The notes under the pieces were generated by a model, which ran no database searches, was not told the origin of the DNA, and was given only the letters and a program-made list of their open reading frames with translations. Of a stretch of 64,000 nucleotides of DNA, positions 36,832 through 44,885 are shown piece by piece. The translations under genes were made by a program, and so were the position numbers. Position 1 is the stretch's first letter. Each line of letters begins with the position of its first letter. The stretch comes from an uncultured Pelagibacteraceae bacterium. GTDB lineage: Bacteria; Pseudomonadota; Alphaproteobacteria; Pelagibacterales; Pelagibacteraceae. The stretch lies in the NCBI GenBank assembly GCA_902609685.1, contig CACLSR010000002.1, positions 186,001-250,000 of the forward strand, given 5' to 3'.

Positions 36832-37059
36832 TTAAAACGCGAAAAGAATAATCAATGCAACAACTAATCCAAATAATCCTGTTGCTTCTGCAAGAGCAAA
36901 TCCTAAAAGCAAATTAGGAAATTGTTTTTGGGCTGCAGATGGATTTCTCATTGCACCAGATAAATAATTTCCAAAAATTATTCCGATACCTACTCCAGCT
37001 CCAGCTAAAGCTATTGCTGCAAGTCCTGCTCCAATCATTTTTGCTGCTTCTAATTCCAT
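36832..37059 (-). CDS. atpE: ATP synthase F0 subunit c
   Basis: Forms the rotating proton-carrying ring. It has two membrane helices, the glycine-rich first one (AGAGVGIGIIFG) and the second containing the proton-binding carboxylate E58 in LLGFALAEATGLFG. The polar loop is the conserved RNPSAAQK. No Na+-binding residue pattern is evident. 75 aa is normal. The gene has an unusually strong ribosome-binding site for this window, fitting the high copy number of the subunit. Confidence 0.97.
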   Translation of the reverse strand: MELEAAKMIGAGLAAIALAGAGVGIGIIFGNYLSGAMRNPSAAQKQFPNLLLGFALAEATGLFGLVVALIILFAF

Positions 37060-37064
37060 TATAT

Positions 37065-37071
37065 CCTCCTT
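37065..37071 (-). promoter_or_regulatory. Strong Shine-Dalgarno of atpE
   Basis: AAGGAGG on the minus strand, 5 bp before the atpE ATG. Most genes here have no evident ribosome-binding site, so this near-perfect match stands out. Subunit c is needed in many more copies than the other F0 subunits, which fits stronger initiation. Confidence 0.8.
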
Positions 37072-37076
37072 ATAAG

Positions 37077-37811
37077 TTAATGGTGTAAATTTAATGCATC
37101 ATTCAAATAAATGCATGTTAAAATTGCAAAAACATAAGCTTGAAGAAAAGCAACTAGTATCTCCAAACCAGTTAAAGCAACTGAAAAACTCAGTGGAAGC
37201 CATCCACCAACAATTCCGAGACTTACGACAAAGCCTCCGAAAACCTTCATCATAGTGTGTCCAGCCATCATATTTGCAAACAATCTTACTGATAAGCTGA
37301 TAGGTCTACTTAAATATGAAATAATTTCAATGACCACAATTAATGGTAAAAGTACGACAGGAACACCACTTGGAACAAATAGTTTTAAGTAACCAAAGCC
37401 ATGTTTTATAAAACCAATAACTGTAACTCCAATAAAAATAAAAGCTGCTAACATGAAAGTCACAATGATATGACTAGTCACTGTAAAAGTGTAAGGTATC
37501 ATGCCGAACATATTACAAAACAAAACGAACATAAATAATGAAAAGATAAATGAAAAATATGGTTTAGCTTTTGAACCAGCGGTATCGCTGATCATTTTTG
37601 AGACAAATGAATAGCTTAATTCAGCTAAGAGCTGGATCTTATTCGGAAGTATTGAGTTTTTCTTTGAGCCAAGGTTGAATATTATTAAAATCGCAAGAGA
37701 ACTGATGACCATGAATAAACTAGCGTTAGTAAAAGAAATATCAAAAGCGCCTACTTTTATTTCTGGACCAATCCTATAAACTTCGAATTGTGTCATTGGG
37801 TTAGCTGCCAT
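37077..37811 (-). CDS. atpB: ATP synthase F0 subunit a
   Basis: Stator proton channel. Five to six membrane segments are visible; the essential Arg lies in ISLSVRLFANMMAGH, and the C-terminal helix has ILVAFLQAYVFAILTCIYLNDAL with conserved Gln and Glu-region residues. The N-terminus MTQFEVYRIGP and FTNASLF are typical of alphaproteobacterial AtpB. 244 aa is normal. Order atpI-atpB-atpE-atpF'-atpF is the separate F0 operon of this class; F1 genes are not in this window. Confidence 0.97.
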   Translation of the reverse strand: MAANPMTQFEVYRIGPEIKVGAFDISFTNASLFMVISSLAILIIFNLGSKKNSILPNKIQLLAELSYSFVSKMISDTAGSKAKPYFSFIFSLFMFVLFCNMFGMIPYTFTVTSHIIVTFMLAAFIFIGVTVIGFIKHGFGYLKLFVPSGVPVVLLPLIVVIEIISYLSRPISLSVRLFANMMAGHTMMKVFGGFVVSLGIVGGWLPLSFSVALTGLEILVAFLQAYVFAILTCIYLNDALNLHH

Positions 37812-37821
37812 AAATCCTTAT

Positions 37822-38097
37822 CTATTTCTGCATTTTTTTTGCGGATCTAATTACATTAATTATCCCTGCAACTACCCCTACAAAAAAAAATATTAAAATT
37901 AACCATGGTTTAGTACCAAAGGTCTTGTCCAAAAGAAACCCAATAATTGTCCCTACGGCGACTGCTGAAACTAGCTCAGTACTTAGCTTAAAAGCAGTAC
38001 CAATTGGAGATTGATTATCTTTTTTATTTTCTAGATCTCTTTTTGAAACCTTTTTCTTTGCAATCTCTAAGCGAGTTTTGAATGGATCTTTGGACAT
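37822..38097 (-). CDS. atpI: AtpI-like ATP synthase accessory protein
   Basis: A 91-residue protein with a basic N-terminus and two transmembrane helices (about residues 34-55 and 60-83) that matches the AtpI/AtpZ family: TELVSAVAVGTIIGFLLD, then GTKPWLILIFFFVGVVAG. It is thought to help c-ring assembly or Mg transport. It leads the F0 gene set, 10 bp before atpB and 13 bp after smc. Confidence 0.86.
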   Translation of the reverse strand: MSKDPFKTRLEIAKKKVSKRDLENKKDNQSPIGTAFKLSTELVSAVAVGTIIGFLLDKTFGTKPWLILIFFFVGVVAGIINVIRSAKKMQK

Positions 38098-38110
38098 TTT
38101 AATTAATTAC

Positions 38111-40507
38111 TTAAGCAACCATGCTTTCTGCTTTTTGTAAATCAACAGCCACAAGCTGACTTATTCCTTTTTCAGGCATGGTGACGCCATAAAGTCTATT
38201 CATTTTTGACATTGTTAAAGCATGGTGAGTAACTATGATGAATTTGGTATTTGTAATTTTTATTAGTTCCTCAAGTAAACCACAAAATCTTGTTACGTTG
38301 GCATCATCTAAAGGTGCATCAACCTCGTCCAAAACACATATAGGCGAGGGGTTAGTTAAAAAAACTGCAAAAATCAAAGATAGTGCAGTCAAAGCCTGCT
38401 CACCACCTGACAATAAAGTTATTGATTGGAGCCTTTTTCCAGGAGGACTTACTAACATTTCCAAACCAGCTTCTAAAGGGTCATCAGAGTCAACCAATTC
38501 AAGCTTAGCATTTCCACCATTAAATAATTTTGTATAAACCTCATTAAATTTTCTATTTACCTTATCAAAAGCCTCAATAAGTCTTTCCCTTCCTTTTTGA
38601 TTTAATTCATTAATACTATCTTTAAGTTTTATAATTGCTGTAACTAAGTCAGCTCTATCTTGTTCCATTTTCTTAATTTCTGTTTCATATTTTACTGTCT
38701 CTTCGTCAGCCTTTAGGTTGACTGAGCCTAATTTTTCTCTCTCTTGTTTTTTTTTATCTAATAAGTCTTCTTGATTTACAGCATCAGGCAGTTCTTCGAC
38801 ACCAAATAAATTTGAATTTTCTAAAATGTTTTCTTCTGTAAGATTTAGCTCAGAAATTATTCTATCAACTAAATCATTTTTTCTTTTTTTAAGTCCTTCA
38901 ATTGTTGCCCCTGAACTTGCTTTTCGTTCTCTTATCTGAATAGATTGTTCTTGTATCTCGTTTAGTTGATTTCTAAGAGTGTCAATTTTTTCATCTGTGG
39001 CATTGATAATTTGCTCATTCTCATTTTTTTCATTTTCAGAAATTCTCAAATTTTCTGAAATTTGCCCTTTTTTTTCTGCCTGAAATTTTGGTTGATTATC
39101 AAGTTTATCTCGTTGCACATTAAGTTTATTTTTTCTATCACTTAATTCTGCAACCATTTTTTCCGAATTAGATAAAAGATTTTTCCAACTCTCAATCTCC
39201 TTATCAATTATTGCAATTCTCTCATTTCTTTTGACAGACTCTTTTTTGATATTTTGATTTTTACTATAACTATCTGCGTATTCTTCGATGACAAATTGGC
39301 AATCATCTAGTGATTTAATTGCATCATCATTTTTTTGTGAATAAATTAATTGTTTAATTTTATCGATTTCTGATTTTAACTTATTCTTACTGTTTTCCAA
39401 ATCTTCATTTGATTGTTTCTCAGTTTGATAATATTTTGAGTCGATTTCAATAAGCTCACTTTTTTCTTCTTTCAGTCTTTTTTCATTTGAGTTTGCATCA
39501 ATCACTATTCCTCTTTCCCTACTAATATCATCATCTATTGTTTGTAGAGATTTTTTTACGTTTTCTATTTCGTCTTGAATTCTACTATTTTCCTCATCTA
39601 GACTTTTTAGTTCTAAGTTTAGCCTTTGTATCTTCGATAAATTTTCAATATTTTTTTCTCTTAGAGGAGTTATTTTATCAACCTCAGTTTTAATCAGTTT
39701 CTCTAATTCGTTAATTTTATTATTAAAACCACTGACTTCAGTTTCTGCTTCTGTATTAATTTCATTTTCTATTTTAATTTCTTTATCGATCTCTAGTAAT
39801 TTTAGATAATATAGTCCTGCTTCAATTTTTTTTATTTCATCAGAAATATTTTTGTATTTTGTAGCCTCTTCAGCCTGTTTTTGTAAATTTGCTAGTTGCC
39901 TTTCCTGTTGCCTTCTTAATTCATCAGCTCTCTTTAGATTATTTTCTGCAGCGCTCAACCTTAGTTCAGCCTCATGTCTTCTAACATGTAATCCAGAAAT
40001 TCCTGCAGCTTCCTCTAAAATTGCTCTTCTATCAGTAGGTTTTGCAGTAACAAGGGCACCAATTCTGCCCTGACTAATCATTGATGGAGAGTGAGCTCCA
40101 GTTGATAAATCTGCGAAAAACATTTGAGCATCCCTTGCTCTAACTTCTTTATCATTAATATAAAACTTCGAACCTTTATCTTTTTCTATTTTTCTTCTAA
40201 CATTTATTTCGTCTAACTCTCTAAATTGCACTGGACCCTCGTTATTTTCATTGGCAACTGTTACTGAAACTTCAGCAATATTTTTAGAGGGTTTATTTGA
40301 TGTTCCTGAAAATATGACATCTTCCATGCCTGATCCTCGCATGCTTTTTGCAGATGTTTCACCCATTACCCATCTTAAAGATTCAACAATATTTGATTTT
40401 CCGCAACCATTTGGGCCAACAATACCTGTTAAACCATTTTCAATTAAGAAATTAGTTTTATCTGCAAATGACTTAAATCCATTGAGTTGGATTTTTTTAA
40501 ACTCCAT
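38111..40507 (-). CDS. smc: Chromosome segregation protein SMC, short form with no evident hinge
   Basis: Condensin-type ATPase. The N-terminal head has GFKSFADKT, Walker A GPNGCGKSN near residue 33, and LVTAKPTDRRAILEEAAGISGL near 150-170. The C-terminal head has LGSVNLKADEE (about residue 593), signature LSGGEQALTAL (699), Walker B ICVLDEVDAPLDDAN, and the His-switch region IIVTHH. Between them is only coiled-coil sequence of about 420 residues. A normal SMC is about 1150-1190 aa, with a hinge dimerisation domain in the middle; nothing resembling it is seen here. The protein has 798 aa and both ATPase halves are intact, so this is not simple truncation. Confidence 0.93.
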   Translation of the reverse strand: MEFKKIQLNGFKSFADKTNFLIENGLTGIVGPNGCGKSNIVESLRWVMGETSAKSMRGSGMEDVIFSGTSNKPSKNIAEVSVTVANENNEGPVQFRELDEINVRRKIEKDKGSKFYINDKEVRARDAQMFFADLSTGAHSPSMISQGRIGALVTAKPTDRRAILEEAAGISGLHVRRHEAELRLSAAENNLKRADELRRQQERQLANLQKQAEEATKYKNISDEIKKIEAGLYYLKLLEIDKEIKIENEINTEAETEVSGFNNKINELEKLIKTEVDKITPLREKNIENLSKIQRLNLELKSLDEENSRIQDEIENVKKSLQTIDDDISRERGIVIDANSNEKRLKEEKSELIEIDSKYYQTEKQSNEDLENSKNKLKSEIDKIKQLIYSQKNDDAIKSLDDCQFVIEEYADSYSKNQNIKKESVKRNERIAIIDKEIESWKNLLSNSEKMVAELSDRKNKLNVQRDKLDNQPKFQAEKKGQISENLRISENEKNENEQIINATDEKIDTLRNQLNEIQEQSIQIRERKASSGATIEGLKKRKNDLVDRIISELNLTEENILENSNLFGVEELPDAVNQEDLLDKKKQEREKLGSVNLKADEETVKYETEIKKMEQDRADLVTAIIKLKDSINELNQKGRERLIEAFDKVNRKFNEVYTKLFNGGNAKLELVDSDDPLEAGLEMLVSPPGKRLQSITLLSGGEQALTALSLIFAVFLTNPSPICVLDEVDAPLDDANVTRFCGLLEELIKITNTKFIIVTHHALTMSKMNRLYGVTMPEKGISQLVAVDLQKAESMVA

Positions 40508-40515
40508 GGATTAAC

Positions 40516-41091
40516 TTATATCAGCTTTTCCAATGTTTTTTTTAAATTTTTATAATTAAGAGATTTTTCGAACTTTTCGTTATTAATTATTATCGTAGGA
40601 GTAGAATTAACTTTAAAATTTTTTGTCCCCTCGATTCGATCGTTTAAAACATAGTCCTCTATTTCTTTGTTGCTAATACATTTTTCAAAATCAATATCAA
40701 ACCCAGCTTTTTTTAGAAATTCTTTCAAATTATTATTTACTTCTTCTATTCCCTTACCTTTTATCCAAGCTTGTTGATTAGAGTAAAGTTTTTCCAAAAT
40801 TTCTAAGCTTTGATCTTGTTTACACAGAGAAATTTTTGAAGCATTTAAAGCAGCAATATCTAAAGGAAAGTGTCGAAATTCTATTTTGACTAGTCCTGTA
40901 TCTATGAAATCTTTTTTAAGAGAGGGGTAAACATCTTTATGAAAATTTGCACAATGACTACATGTTAGAGACTCGTAAGCAATTATTGTAATCTTTGCAT
41001 TTTGATTTCCTGAAACTATTCTCTTTATTTCTGCGTTAGCACTAGTAGTTAATCCAAAAATTAATATTAAAAATATAAATAATTTATTCAT
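40516..41091 (-). CDS. DsbA-like periplasmic thiol:disulfide oxidoreductase
   Basis: A signal peptide (about residues 1-20, ending ANA) precedes a thioredoxin fold with the active site C44-SH-C47 in ESLTCSHCANFH and the cis-Pro loop in KVNSTPTIIIN. A helical insert carries two more Cys. 191 aa fits the thioredoxin_4/DsbA-like group. Oxidation or isomerisation of exported proteins is inferred. Start overlaps the preceding DUF721 gene by 4 bp, and smc follows after 8 bp. Confidence 0.9.
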   Translation of the reverse strand: MNKLFIFLILIFGLTTSANAEIKRIVSGNQNAKITIIAYESLTCSHCANFHKDVYPSLKKDFIDTGLVKIEFRHFPLDIAALNASKISLCKQDQSLEILEKLYSNQQAWIKGKGIEEVNNNLKEFLKKAGFDIDFEKCISNKEIEDYVLNDRIEGTKNFKVNSTPTIIINNEKFEKSLNYKNLKKTLEKLI

Positions 41092-41576
41092 TTTTCTTTA
41101 AAAACTTTAGTTAATTCAATTAAAGAATTTTTGATTTCTTCATTTTTAACATCATTAAGTTTATTTTTATATTTATTGTTTGTCACAGGTTTGTTCTGAA
41201 TTATCTTCTGATTATCTATTTTATTTTCATCGTTAAAACTTGTAAATTTAATCCGTTTTACAACTTCATCTTTAAAAAAAGCATTCATTCTATCCATAAT
41301 TTCTTTTTTCGAATATTCTAACTCAACTTCATGACCTCTTTGCACCATTATTAAAAGCGTGCTTACACTGAACTTGTTTGTATTCTTAAAAGATTTTGGA
41401 TAACAAACTTTAAATAATTTTTCACCAGCAATGAATTTCCAATTATTGAGTGTTTCGGAATAAATATGACCTCTTTTATTAATAAACTTTTTAATATTTT
41501 TTGGCAAAGTGTCATTGAAAGACCTTAATCCTTGAATGCTACCAGTTCTCTGCTTAATATATTTTTTATATTGCAT
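41088..41576 (-). CDS. DUF721 (DciA-like) protein
   Basis: A protein of 162 residues with a DUF721 domain: WKFIAGEKLFKVCYP followed by LLIMVQRGHEVELEYSKKEI and INAFF-like helices (here RMNAFFKDEVV). Related DciA proteins help load the replicative helicase, so a DNA-replication role is possible. The C-terminal quarter is Lys/Asn-rich and low complexity. The start is taken at the ATG at 41576; a further ATG at 41588 would overlap mutY. Its ATG and the mutY ATG on the other strand abut as CATATG. Confidence 0.75.
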   Translation of the reverse strand: MQYKKYIKQRTGSIQGLRSFNDTLPKNIKKFINKRGHIYSETLNNWKFIAGEKLFKVCYPKSFKNTNKFSVSTLLIMVQRGHEVELEYSKKEIMDRMNAFFKDEVVKRIKFTSFNDENKIDNQKIIQNKPVTNNKYKNKLNDVKNEEIKNSLIELTKVFKEK

Positions 41577-42560
41577 ATGAAAGATCAATTTGTAACAAAA
41601 AAAATTCTCAATTGGTACGATTTAAATAAAAGATCATTACCATGGCGAAAAAATGTTTCACCCACTAAAAAGCAATATTTTACATTAGTAAGTGAATTTA
41701 TGTTACAACAAACTCAGGTTGCAACAGTTATTCCTTATTTTAATCGCTTCATTAAAAAAATTCCAAATCTTAGCTCACTTGCCAAAACTAATGACAAAAA
41801 ACTATATAAACTCTGGGAAGGTCTTGGATATTATTCTAGAGTAAAAAATTTAAGAAAAACTGCTCAAGTTGTTAAAAAAAATTTTCAAGGGAAATTACCA
41901 GATACTTTTGATGATTTAATTTCTTTACCAGGAATTGGAAATTATACTGCAAGTGCAATTTTGGCTATTGCATTTAATAAGTCTTTTATACCGCTAGATG
42001 GAAATGTTGAGAGAGTTTTAAAAAGATATCTTTTTCTAAAAAAAGAAAAAGAAATTACCAAGGAAAATCTACACAAAAAAAAATCAATATTAGGAACATC
42101 CCCAAGGTCTAGCGATTATGCGCAGGCTTTAATGGAATTAGGGGCTTTGATTTGTAAACCTACAAATCCCAACTGTTTAAAATGTCCAATTTCAAAAAAA
42201 TGTAAATCATTTCGTAAAAAAGATTTCAAACTTGTAAAGAATAGTAAAAAAAATATAGATAAGTATTTTATTTTAAATGTTTATAAAAAAGATAAAAAAT
42301 ATCTATTGGTTAAAAATACAAAATTTAAATTTCTCAAAAACTTAAGAATATTTCCAATGCAGGAATTATCTAAACCCAAAAAATTTAATAAAACTATAAA
42401 TTTTAAAATGTCCAACATGAATATGAATATCAAAATTCAATATCCAAAAAATGTTAGAGAAATATCCTCTTCTTTTTGGGTTGATCAAAAAAAAATTGGT
42501 AATTCTATGTTGCCGACATTTACAAAAAAAGTTGTTAAGTATTTAGAGGGCAACTTATGA
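41577..42560 (+). CDS. mutY: A/G-specific adenine DNA glycosylase
   Basis: Removes adenine mispaired with 8-oxoguanine. The N-terminus has LNWYDLNKRSLPWR; then EFMLQQTQVATVIPYF, with the catalytic Glu near it, the helix-hairpin-helix LPGIGNYTASAIL, catalytic Asp in PLDGNVERVLKR, and the iron-sulfur Cys in CKPTNPNCLKCPISKKC. The C-terminal NUDIX-like domain is degenerate. 327 aa is normal. The start at 41577 (rather than 41532) fits the family's N-terminus and sits back to back with the divergent DUF721 gene. Confidence 0.94.
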   Translation: MKDQFVTKKILNWYDLNKRSLPWRKNVSPTKKQYFTLVSEFMLQQTQVATVIPYFNRFIKKIPNLSSLAKTNDKKLYKLWEGLGYYSRVKNLRKTAQVVKKNFQGKLPDTFDDLISLPGIGNYTASAILAIAFNKSFIPLDGNVERVLKRYLFLKKEKEITKENLHKKKSILGTSPRSSDYAQALMELGALICKPTNPNCLKCPISKKCKSFRKKDFKLVKNSKKNIDKYFILNVYKKDKKYLLVKNTKFKFLKNLRIFPMQELSKPKKFNKTINFKMSNMNMNIKIQYPKNVREISSSFWVDQKKIGNSMLPTFTKKVVKYLEGNL

Positions 42561-43699
42561 AAAAAATAGCCATTATCGGAGCTGGTATTTCAGGATTATT
42601 TATTGCTAATTTGTTCAAGAAAAACTCAGATTATCAAGTGGTAATTTATGAGAAAAGTAATTCGATTAATCTTGAGGAAGGTTATGGAATTCAATTATCC
42701 GTCAATAGCGTGAAGCTTTTAAATGAAATTGAATTTAATAAATTTGAAAATGCAAGAAAGTTTAATCCAAAAAAGATTATTTTTTTTTCATCTAAAAACT
42801 TCAAAAAGATATGTGATTTGAATATCTCTGATTTTAATTCAGAGAATTGTAAGTACACTACCTTGAAAAGGTCTGATTTAATAAATTTTTTGAAAAAGGA
42901 TATAGAAAATTTAATTAAATTTAATCACAATGTCTCGAGTATAAATAAAGAAAATCAGAAAATTCAACTTACTTTTAAAAACAATGAAATTTTTGAATGT
43001 GATTATTTAATCATTTCAGATGGAGTTTTTTCAAAAAGTAGAAGTTTGATTTCCAACAATAAAGGTCAACCAAAATACAACAACACACTAGCGATTAGAG
43101 GAAAGATAACAAGTTCTTCCAAAATTGATAATGAAAATATTTCATTATTTTTAGGCTCTGATTTTCATCAGGTAATTTATCCAGTAAATCAAAATGGAGA
43201 CTTAAATTTTATAGCAATTATGAAGTATCAACTTACTTTAGAACAACAAAAAAATTATTCTTTATTTAAAGAAAATTCCTTCATTAGAAAAGTTTTAGAA
43301 AAGGTTCCGAAAGAAAATAAAGAATTTTTTGATAAAATTAAGGAATTAAAAATATTCCCAGTATTTGTTAGTAAAGACTTTTTTAAAACAAATGATGATA
43401 ACATTAATTTTATAGGTGATGCTTTTTTTGCTTTTCCACCTTCATTTGCTCAAGGGGCATCTCAATCCATAGAGGGTGCTTATGAATTATTTAAAAGTAT
43501 TGAAAATAACTTAGAAGGGGATTTCTTTAAAAATAGAATTAATAAAACCAAAATGGTCAATAAAAGATCTAAACTAAATCAATTCGCATTTCATTTGTCT
43601 AATCCTGTGGCTGTTTTTTTTAGAAATATTTTTTTGAAAAAATTTATTAAAAACAAAAAGTTTTTAGATTCTTATTTAGGTAAAATTTATAATAATTAA
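42557..43699 (+). CDS. FAD-dependent monooxygenase (UbiH-like/salicylate hydroxylase family)
   Basis: An aromatic-ring hydroxylase-type flavoprotein: IAIIGAGISGLFIANLF at the N-terminus binds FAD, YLIISDGVFSKSR is the DG motif, and INFIGDAFFAFPPSFAQGASQSIEGAY is the GD motif, quoted here in parts (GDAFFAFPPSFAQGA). 380 aa fits the family. A ubiquinone hydroxylation role (UbiH/UbiF/Coq6 type) or an aromatic catabolic role are both possible; the context gives no choice. ATGA overlap with mutY, and a 4-bp 3' overlap with convergent ccrM. Confidence 0.83.
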   Translation: MKKIAIIGAGISGLFIANLFKKNSDYQVVIYEKSNSINLEEGYGIQLSVNSVKLLNEIEFNKFENARKFNPKKIIFFSSKNFKKICDLNISDFNSENCKYTTLKRSDLINFLKKDIENLIKFNHNVSSINKENQKIQLTFKNNEIFECDYLIISDGVFSKSRSLISNNKGQPKYNNTLAIRGKITSSSKIDNENISLFLGSDFHQVIYPVNQNGDLNFIAIMKYQLTLEQQKNYSLFKENSFIRKVLEKVPKENKEFFDKIKELKIFPVFVSKDFFKTNDDNINFIGDAFFAFPPSFAQGASQSIEGAYELFKSIENNLEGDFFKNRINKTKMVNKRSKLNQFAFHLSNPVAVFFRNIFLKKFIKNKKFLDSYLGKIYNN

Positions 43700-44766
43700 T
43701 TTTTTGAAATTAATCTTTGTCTTAAATTATCTATAGGCACTATTTGCCCATTAAGATTATAATGCCAATAAGTCCAGCCATTACAACTTTCTGCTCCCAA
43801 TATTGATGCAGCTACCTTGTGAATAGAGCCCTCTTTTTTGGCATGTTTTATACTTCCATCAGCCATAATTTTTGCACTGATTTTCTTTTTATTATCAAAA
43901 ATAGTAGTGCCTGGTTTAATTATTCCTAATTCAACTAATGACCCAAAAGGTATTCTTGGCTTAGATCTACCATTTTGCAAAGTATCTAAATAATCATCTT
44001 CTATAGGTTTTGTATTTTTTAGTCGTTGTTCAGCTGCCTTATAATAGGTTTTTTCTTTTTCAATTCCGTAATACTTTCTACCTAATTTTTTTGCAACTGT
44101 TGCTGTTGTTCCTGATCCTAAAAAAGGATCTAAAACTAAATCATTTTTATTTGAGGTTGCTAATAAAATTCTGTGAAGTAGAGCCTCAGGTTTTTGAGTA
44201 GAATGTACTTTTTTGCCATTCCTTTTAAGTCTCTCAGAACCATTACAAATCGGCAACTCCCAGTTTGATCTCATTTGAAGATCATCATTTAAACATTTTA
44301 AGGATTGATAATTAAAAGTGTATTTTGATTTTTCTGATTTTGATGCCCAAATCAATGTTTCATGAGCATTAGTAAAACGTGTCCCTCTGAAATTTGGCAT
44401 AGGATTTTTTTTATTCCAGATGACGTCATTTAAAATCCAAAAACCTAAATTTTGAATAGCAGTGCCAACTCTAAAGATGTTATGGTAACTGCCAATCACC
44501 CAAATAGCTCCATTTTTTTTCAAAATTCTTTTACATTCCGTTAACCACGAGTAGGTAAATTCATCATACTTTTTAAAATTTTCAAATTGATCCCATTTAT
44601 CATTGACTGCATTTACCTTAGACCTATCGGGTCGTATAAGCTCATTCCTTAACTGTAAGTTGTAAGGAGGGTCAGCAAAAATTAAATCAAAAGTCTCACT
44701 GGGGATTTTTTTAAGTTCCCTTAAACTATCTCCATTTATTAATTTATTTTTAAAGTCCAAATTCAT
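43696..44766 (-). CDS. ccrM: CcrM-type adenine DNA methyltransferase (GANTC)
   Basis: Adds N6-methyl to adenine, expected at GANTC as in other alphaproteobacteria. The catalytic DPPY lies in LIFADPPYNLQL, the SAM loop in LDPFLGSGTTATVAKKLG, and RNGKKVHSTQKPEALL is also typical. The C-terminal portion, IPFGSLVELGIIKPGT and SCNGWTYWHYN, is the CcrM-specific tail. The ATG at 44766 gives 356 aa, close to Caulobacter CcrM; a TTG at 44808 would add residues with no match. Three GANTC sites lie upstream. It is a cell-cycle methylase with no cognate restriction gene visible. Confidence 0.93.
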   Translation of the reverse strand: MNLDFKNKLINGDSLRELKKIPSETFDLIFADPPYNLQLRNELIRPDRSKVNAVNDKWDQFENFKKYDEFTYSWLTECKRILKKNGAIWVIGSYHNIFRVGTAIQNLGFWILNDVIWNKKNPMPNFRGTRFTNAHETLIWASKSEKSKYTFNYQSLKCLNDDLQMRSNWELPICNGSERLKRNGKKVHSTQKPEALLHRILLATSNKNDLVLDPFLGSGTTATVAKKLGRKYYGIEKEKTYYKAAEQRLKNTKPIEDDYLDTLQNGRSKPRIPFGSLVELGIIKPGTTIFDNKKKISAKIMADGSIKHAKKEGSIHKVAASILGAESCNGWTYWHYNLNGQIVPIDNLRQRLISKN

Positions 44767-44783
44767 TTTATAAAAATAAATTA

Positions 44784-44832
44784 GACTCCAAAAAGATTCT
44801 TGGGTCAACCTAGGATTGAATTATTTGGATTC
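44784..44832 (-). promoter_or_regulatory. Cluster of three GANTC sites in the ccrM leader
   Basis: The 119-bp gap 44767-44885 between rnhB and ccrM contains GANTC at 44784-44788 (GACTC), 44795-44799 (GATTC) and 44828-44832 (GATTC). At the composition of this genome roughly one site per 400 bp would be expected. In Caulobacter, GANTC sites near the ccrM promoter tie its expression to methylation state. The gap also holds GTTTC and GAAAC arms around 44871-44885. Confidence 0.6.
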
Positions 44833-44885
44833 CATTTGTATGATGGTGGTTCACAACAACTACATCTGGTGTTTCTACGTGAAAC

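Noticed and set aside
38111-40507. smc as a broken pseudogene
   Set aside because: The frame is continuous, both ATPase halves are intact and the length change is internal, so decay is unlikely.
44767-44808. N-terminal extension of CcrM from a TTG at 44808
   Set aside because: The added residues have no match to the family, and the ATG at 44766 gives the expected length and start.
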